Part shown: in pieces, positions 61,429 to 64,000 of the stretch | Position numbering within the stretch: position 1 is the stretch's first letter | Layout of the letters: each line of letters starts with the position of its first letter | Assembly: GCF_005047355.1 (NCBI RefSeq) | Contig: NZ_SUMC01000011.1 | Coordinates: 123,225 to 187,224, forward strand | Length of the DNA: 64,000 bases | From: Actinacidiphila oryziradicis | GTDB taxonomy: Bacteria; Actinomycetota; Actinomycetes; Streptomycetales; Streptomycetaceae | Reading direction: 5' to 3' | The notes under the pieces: model-generated | Told to the model about the DNA's origin: nothing | Databases searched by the model: none | What the model saw: only the letters and a program-made list of their open reading frames with translations | Made by a program: the position numbers and the translations under genes

Positions 61429-62040
61429 TCACTCCCGGCTGGAGAGAGGGGCACGCAGCTCGACGCGGAGTCGGATGGACGTGTCGATGGGCAGTCCCAT
61501 GCCGGCGTAGCGAAGATCCTTTGAGTAGCGTGCGATGAGGTCGAGATCCCGTAGCTGCCGCTGCAGCTCGGAGGCCAGTGCCTCGTCCGTATCGACGGGG
61601 AGTTCGTCTTCTTCCTGCTCAGCCAGATACTGAAGATGCTGGTCGATGGCCTCCACTGCCCGACCGCTGGTCCAGACGGCGAAATCCTGGCAGGTGAACA
61701 GGTAGGCATGCGCGGCATACAACGCCGCCGCTGCAGCCGACTCGTCCGCGTCATCAGGCCCGTCCTGACCGTCGTTGTGGCAGTACTCGCTGAGCATGTA
61801 CTCGGCGACACCGCGCTTGACGGCCGAAAAGGCGGTCGAGTCACCGAGAACGCCCTCCCAAACGGAATTCAGCAGGGGCCGCAAGCTCACAGTGAACGAC
61901 GCCTGCTCGTCCTCCGGCAGTGCCTCGTGCCAGCCCATCAGGCGTTCCGCGACACCGGCGGCGAACACCCCACGCTCGCCAGACGACACCGACTTCAGTC
62001 GCTCCTCCACCAGCGCCGAAAGCTCCTGCCACGTATCCAT
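61429..62040 (-). CDS. Cargo gene of the Tn7-like element, DUF416-like
   Basis: A 203-aa, mostly helical, acidic protein (WQELSALVEERLKSVSSGER, AAALYAAHAYLFTCQDFAVW, LRDLDLIARYS). The helical repeat with the central Ala-rich YAAHAY helix resembles the DUF416/YjaG-type family. ATG 62040 is given with GGGGTGG upstream; GTG 62049 is possible. It lies between the extra site at 61373 and the right end, so it travels with the element. Function unknown; it could be a host-benefit or defence gene. Confidence 0.65.
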   Translation of the reverse strand: MDTWQELSALVEERLKSVSSGERGVFAAGVAERLMGWHEALPEDEQASFTVSLRPLLNSVWEGVLGDSTAFSAVKRGVAEYMLSEYCHNDGQDGPDDADESAAAAALYAAHAYLFTCQDFAVWTSGRAVEAIDQHLQYLAEQEEDELPVDTDEALASELQRQLRDLDLIARYSKDLRYAGMGLPIDTSIRLRVELRAPLSSRE

Positions 62041-62186
62041 TCGAGCCACCCCAGAGTCGCGATACCAACGTGCTCACGCCAGCCAGGGCGATCATCGCAG
62101 TCACCAGTGACAACGCCACACCCGAGCCCCCAGCGGCCTCTGCGCTCATCAGCGAAGGCTGCCTCCCTCCGACGGGTGTCCTGACG

Positions 62187-62256
62187 GACCAGATCATCTG
62201 AGACGACGAGCGAATCGGACCAGATCATCTGAGACCGGGACCAGATCGCGTGAGAC
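62187..62256. repeat. Right-end transposase-binding sites of the Tn7-like element
   Basis: Three inverse copies: GACCAGATCATCTGAGAC at 62187-62204 and 62218-62235, and GACCAGATCGCGTGAGAC at 62239-62256. They close up towards the end at 62262. Confidence 0.9.
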
Positions 62257-62294
62257 GGGACAATCGGTCAAGGATCAGTGGCACCGGACAGCGC

Positions 62295-63245
62295 TGTCTC
62301 GTCTCGCCGAAGGTTGAGCGTGTCTCATCGAAGGCTGAGCGGTGAGCGGGGTCCGGTCGAGTTCTTACGACACGGGTTCGAACACTGTGTTCCACGCCCT
62401 GGCGAGCACTTCGCCGACGGGACCGTCCGTCAGCTGTGGCGCGCCGAACCTCATCGCCGCATCAAGCAGCGCAAAAAGGGCGCTCGTCCATGGCTCCCCC
62501 AGAACCTCATTCCCATCTTCGTCCACGGTGAGAGAATCCGAACCGGCGCAGGACCGAGCAGCGGTGAGAACGACGTGGTGGATCGCGAGGAACCCGTATC
62601 CCACCGGTGATCTCGAAGGGCCGGCCCCGGGATAAGCCAGAGCCGATCCGTGACGCCAGGTCCGGTAGGGGGCACCGTTCGGCTGGTCGGCGAGCCACCG
62701 GCCCCATGCCTTGCCGTACTCCAGGCCGGCTGTGGTATCCCGGGCGGAGGCAAGCCTTCGCGCACGTTCCTCATCCAGGGCGAGCCCGGCTTCCAGGACA
62801 CGGACCACAGCGTCGCCCCGCGGTCCGAAGAGCACCGACGGCGGGATCTCCTCCAACAGGTCGACAGCGATGGCGCGGGCGAATCCCGTATTCGCCCCCG
62901 TATTCGCCCGCGCCATCGCGGCGCGCTCCTCGTCCGTTGCCCCGGGCACCACCCGGGCCCGGAACAGCCGACCGGGCCAGTGCTGCGCGAAGACCTGCTC
63001 CAGCGTGCGGCCGACCAGGATGTACGGCGGCTCGAACGACGGCAGTACGACCCGGGCACCGGCCGCCGCCTTCAGGTAGCCAGGAGCTTCCTCATCAACG
63101 AAGACGAAACCCTCGACGGGATACACATCCGCCGACTCCCCCACTGCCACCCCTACCGGCTAAGACTCGCACCCACTCAAACTCCGATGCGACGAATCTA
63201 CCGGTCACCGAGGTTCGGTGAGAATGCTCAACCTTCGATGCGACA
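62295..63245. mobile_element. Element Y, small non-autonomous element with Tn7-type ends
   Basis: Starts at TGTCTCG and ends at GCGACA. The left end has GTCTCGCCGAAGGTTGAGC (62301-62319) and GTCTCATCGAAGGCTGAGC (62322-62340). The right end has the inverses GCTCAACCTTCGATGCGACA (63226-63245) and ACTCAAACTCCGATGCGAC (63175-63193). One gene lies between. It has no transposase and its sites differ from those of the other two elements. It begins right after the GCGC flank of element X. No clear target duplication is seen. Confidence 0.65.
62365..63150 (-). CDS. Passenger gene of element Y
   Basis: A 261-aa cytoplasmic protein (YILVGRTLEQVFAQHWPG, AVRVLEAGLALDEERARRLA, NEVLGEPWTSALFALLDAAM). No motif I recognise, no signal peptide. 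GTG 63150 is given; another GTG lies 6 bp inside. It fills the element completely, so the element seems to exist to carry it. It might be a defence or immunity gene, but that is conjecture. Confidence 0.6.
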   Translation of the reverse strand: MAVGESADVYPVEGFVFVDEEAPGYLKAAAGARVVLPSFEPPYILVGRTLEQVFAQHWPGRLFRARVVPGATDEERAAMARANTGANTGFARAIAVDLLEEIPPSVLFGPRGDAVVRVLEAGLALDEERARRLASARDTTAGLEYGKAWGRWLADQPNGAPYRTWRHGSALAYPGAGPSRSPVGYGFLAIHHVVLTAARSCAGSDSLTVDEDGNEVLGEPWTSALFALLDAAMRFGAPQLTDGPVGEVLARAWNTVFEPVS

Positions 63246-63299
63246 GCACAAGCGCCCATCATCTGGCCGACTCCACGCCGCGCGGCTACGCTCGAATAT

Positions 63300-63604
63300 A
63301 TGTACGAGTTGCCGCCGGATTTGGAGCGCCTGCGGGTGATCCGTGTCTACCTGCAGATGCAGCTCGCCGCGGTCGACGCGAAGATTCAGCAGGCCAAGAA
63401 GGTCGCAGCGCAGCCACCGGAGCCACGTACCGAGCTGGCGTGGCGGCTGCAGCACGTGCCCAACCCCGACGGCGACACTGGCCACGGCGTGGTTCACCGT
63501 GACAGTTGCCGCGTCAAAGGCGGCGGACGGCTCGACCGGAAGGCGCTGGATCTGGCGTCACGACGTGCAGCATCTGCCAACCGGAACGCGGCCTCGACCC
63601 GTGA
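63300..63604 (+). pseudogene. DUF6233-like small protein, frameshifted near the 3' end
   Basis: ATG 63300 opens a family-like start (MYELPPDLERLRVIRVYLQM) and continues to HRDSCRVKGGG. The expected C-terminal CxxC segment (TTCSICQPERGLDP-stop, ending 63604) lies in another frame, so one frameshift near 63550 has occurred; a reading error cannot be excluded. In the unshifted frame it runs on to 63803 with no coding character. Confidence 0.5.
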
Positions 63605-63649
63605 CCGGCCCCGGACGCGCGAAGGGCACGGCAGGGCCGACGGCGACGG

Positions 63650-64000
63650 TCAGCGATCTGTGGGTGGGGGCGGTCCGCTGGTGTGGAGCTGTCGGTGGCC
63701 GTTGAAGGGGTGGGCCGTGATATGCGGCCGGTGGAGGTGGTGGGAGGCGGTGCGTTCGATGACCAGGAGGGCGGCGTCGTCGTCGAGTCGCCCACCGGTG
63801 TGAGCGAGCAGGTCGCGGTGGATGTGGTGCAGCAGGGCGTCGGGGCCGGATGCGGGGAGGGAGGCGACCCGTTCGGCGAGAGGGTAGAAGTCTCGGTCGG
63901 GTGAGCGGGCTTCGATGACGCCGTCGGTGTAGAGCACGAGCAGGTCGCCGGTTTCGAAGATGAACGGGTCGACGGCGCGGCTGGGGATGGGCGGTTCGGA
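63650..64000 (-). CDS. SpoIIE/PP2C-type phosphatase, 5' part beyond window
   Basis: C-terminal 116 residues of a serine phosphatase of the SpoIIE/RsbU kind. VDPFIFETGDLLVLYTDGVI and the metal-binding DDDAALLVIER are the last two blocks of the PP2C domain. The gene continues past the right edge. In Streptomyces such proteins are usually multidomain regulators of anti-sigma pathways. Confidence 0.9.
   Translation of the reverse strand, partial: SEPPIPSRAVDPFIFETGDLLVLYTDGVIEARSPDRDFYPLAERVASLPASGPDALLHHIHRDLLAHTGGRLDDDAALLVIERTASHHLHRPHITAHPFNGHRQLHTSGPPPPTDR

Larger units (their letters stand above)
56086..62262. mobile_element. Tn7-like transposon with tnsA, tnsB, tnsC, tniQ and one cargo gene
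   Basis: The ends are TGTCCCGTCTCA and its exact inverse TGAGACGGGACA (62251-62262). Each end carries several copies of an 18-bp site, GTCTCAnnTGATCTGGTC or its inverse. Four overlapping minus-strand genes encode the transposition machinery, and one gene near the right end is cargo. It sits in the right arm of element X; the joined arms show that only ATC is duplicated at the flanks. Confidence 0.9.
55496..62290. mobile_element. Element X, non-autonomous Tn7-type element split by a second transposon
   Basis: Begins TGTCCGG (55496) and ends CCGGACA (62290), with GCGC on both flanks as a possible 4-bp duplication. Excluding the inserted 6.2-kb Tn7-like element it is about 0.6 kb, two 94-bp perfect inverted arms (six bases of each arm are target) around one small gene. 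It has no transposase, so it must be mobilised in trans or be a remnant. Confidence 0.75.

Noticed and set aside
55496..63245. Repeats at the transposon ends as a CRISPR array
   Set aside because: Copies are few, inverted between ends, irregularly spaced and without uniform spacers; they fit transposase-binding sites.

Overview
The window is high-GC actinomycete DNA, most likely from a Streptomyces or a close relative. Supporting signs are the strong third-position GC, frequent GTG starts, GTGA/ATGA start-stop overlaps, Tat-type sugar-binding lipoproteins, sugar importers with no ATPase gene of their own, a ROK regulator, and DUF6233- and DUF3761-type small proteins. About 53 kb is a large carbohydrate-utilisation region. 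The last 10 kb is a patchwork of transposons, gene remnants and orphan genes.

Region 1 (1-9.5 kb) handles alpha-galactosides. A secreted GH27 alpha-galactosidase with FN3 and carbohydrate-binding domains, a MalFG-type permease pair, a binding lipoprotein and a GH36 alpha-galactosidase (cut by the window edge) lie on the minus strand. A ROK repressor is divergent from them. Region 2 (9.6-27.1 kb) is an L-fucose (or closely related deoxy sugar) block. It holds two GH95 fucosidases, one intracellular and one Tat-exported, and two L-fuconate-dehydratase-like enolase-superfamily paralogues. It also holds LysR, SMP-30 and SDR genes. A seven-gene plus-strand operon encodes dehydratase, ribose-type ABC importer (binding protein, double ATPase, permease), an NTF2-like protein, an aldo/keto reductase and an amidohydrolase lactonase. 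With the SDRs and the FAH-family hydrolase further right, this spells the non-phosphorylative route sugar -> lactone -> aldonate -> 2-keto-3-deoxy acid -> 2,4-diketo acid -> pyruvate + lactate.

Region 3 (27.1-30.8 kb) is an IS256-family transposase remnant split by an ISAzo13-family element with an unusually long transposase. Region 4 (30.8-44 kb) holds a GH29 fucosidase operon with a second binding protein/MalFG importer, a broken DeoR regulator, a polyol dehydrogenase with a possible transporter remnant coupled to its start, a GH38 alpha-mannosidase, and a PhyH-type dioxygenase divergent from an AraC regulator. Several gene remnants lie between them. Region 5 (44-52.7 kb) is a minus-strand sugar-acid operon: UxaA-type dehydratase, shortened SMP-30 lactonase, two SDRs, LysR, FAH hydrolase and a large FAD/Fe-S 2-hydroxyacid dehydrogenase. 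It can complete a second aldonate -> pyruvate + lactate route.

Region 6 (52.7-64 kb) starts with integrase and antirepressor-like remnants and small orphan genes, then a nested set of Tn7-type ends. An autonomous element (tnsA, tnsB, tnsC, tniQ plus cargo; 56086-62262) sits inside the right terminal repeat of a second element, X. X has 94-bp perfect terminal repeats built from three 19-bp sites and carries one small passenger gene. Immediately to the right is a third element, Y, with its own paired 19-bp end sites and one passenger gene. The three end sets differ in sequence, and only the first has transposition genes here. The window ends in the 3' part of a SpoIIE/PP2C-type phosphatase gene. 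I saw no tRNA, rRNA, CRISPR array or replication origin.
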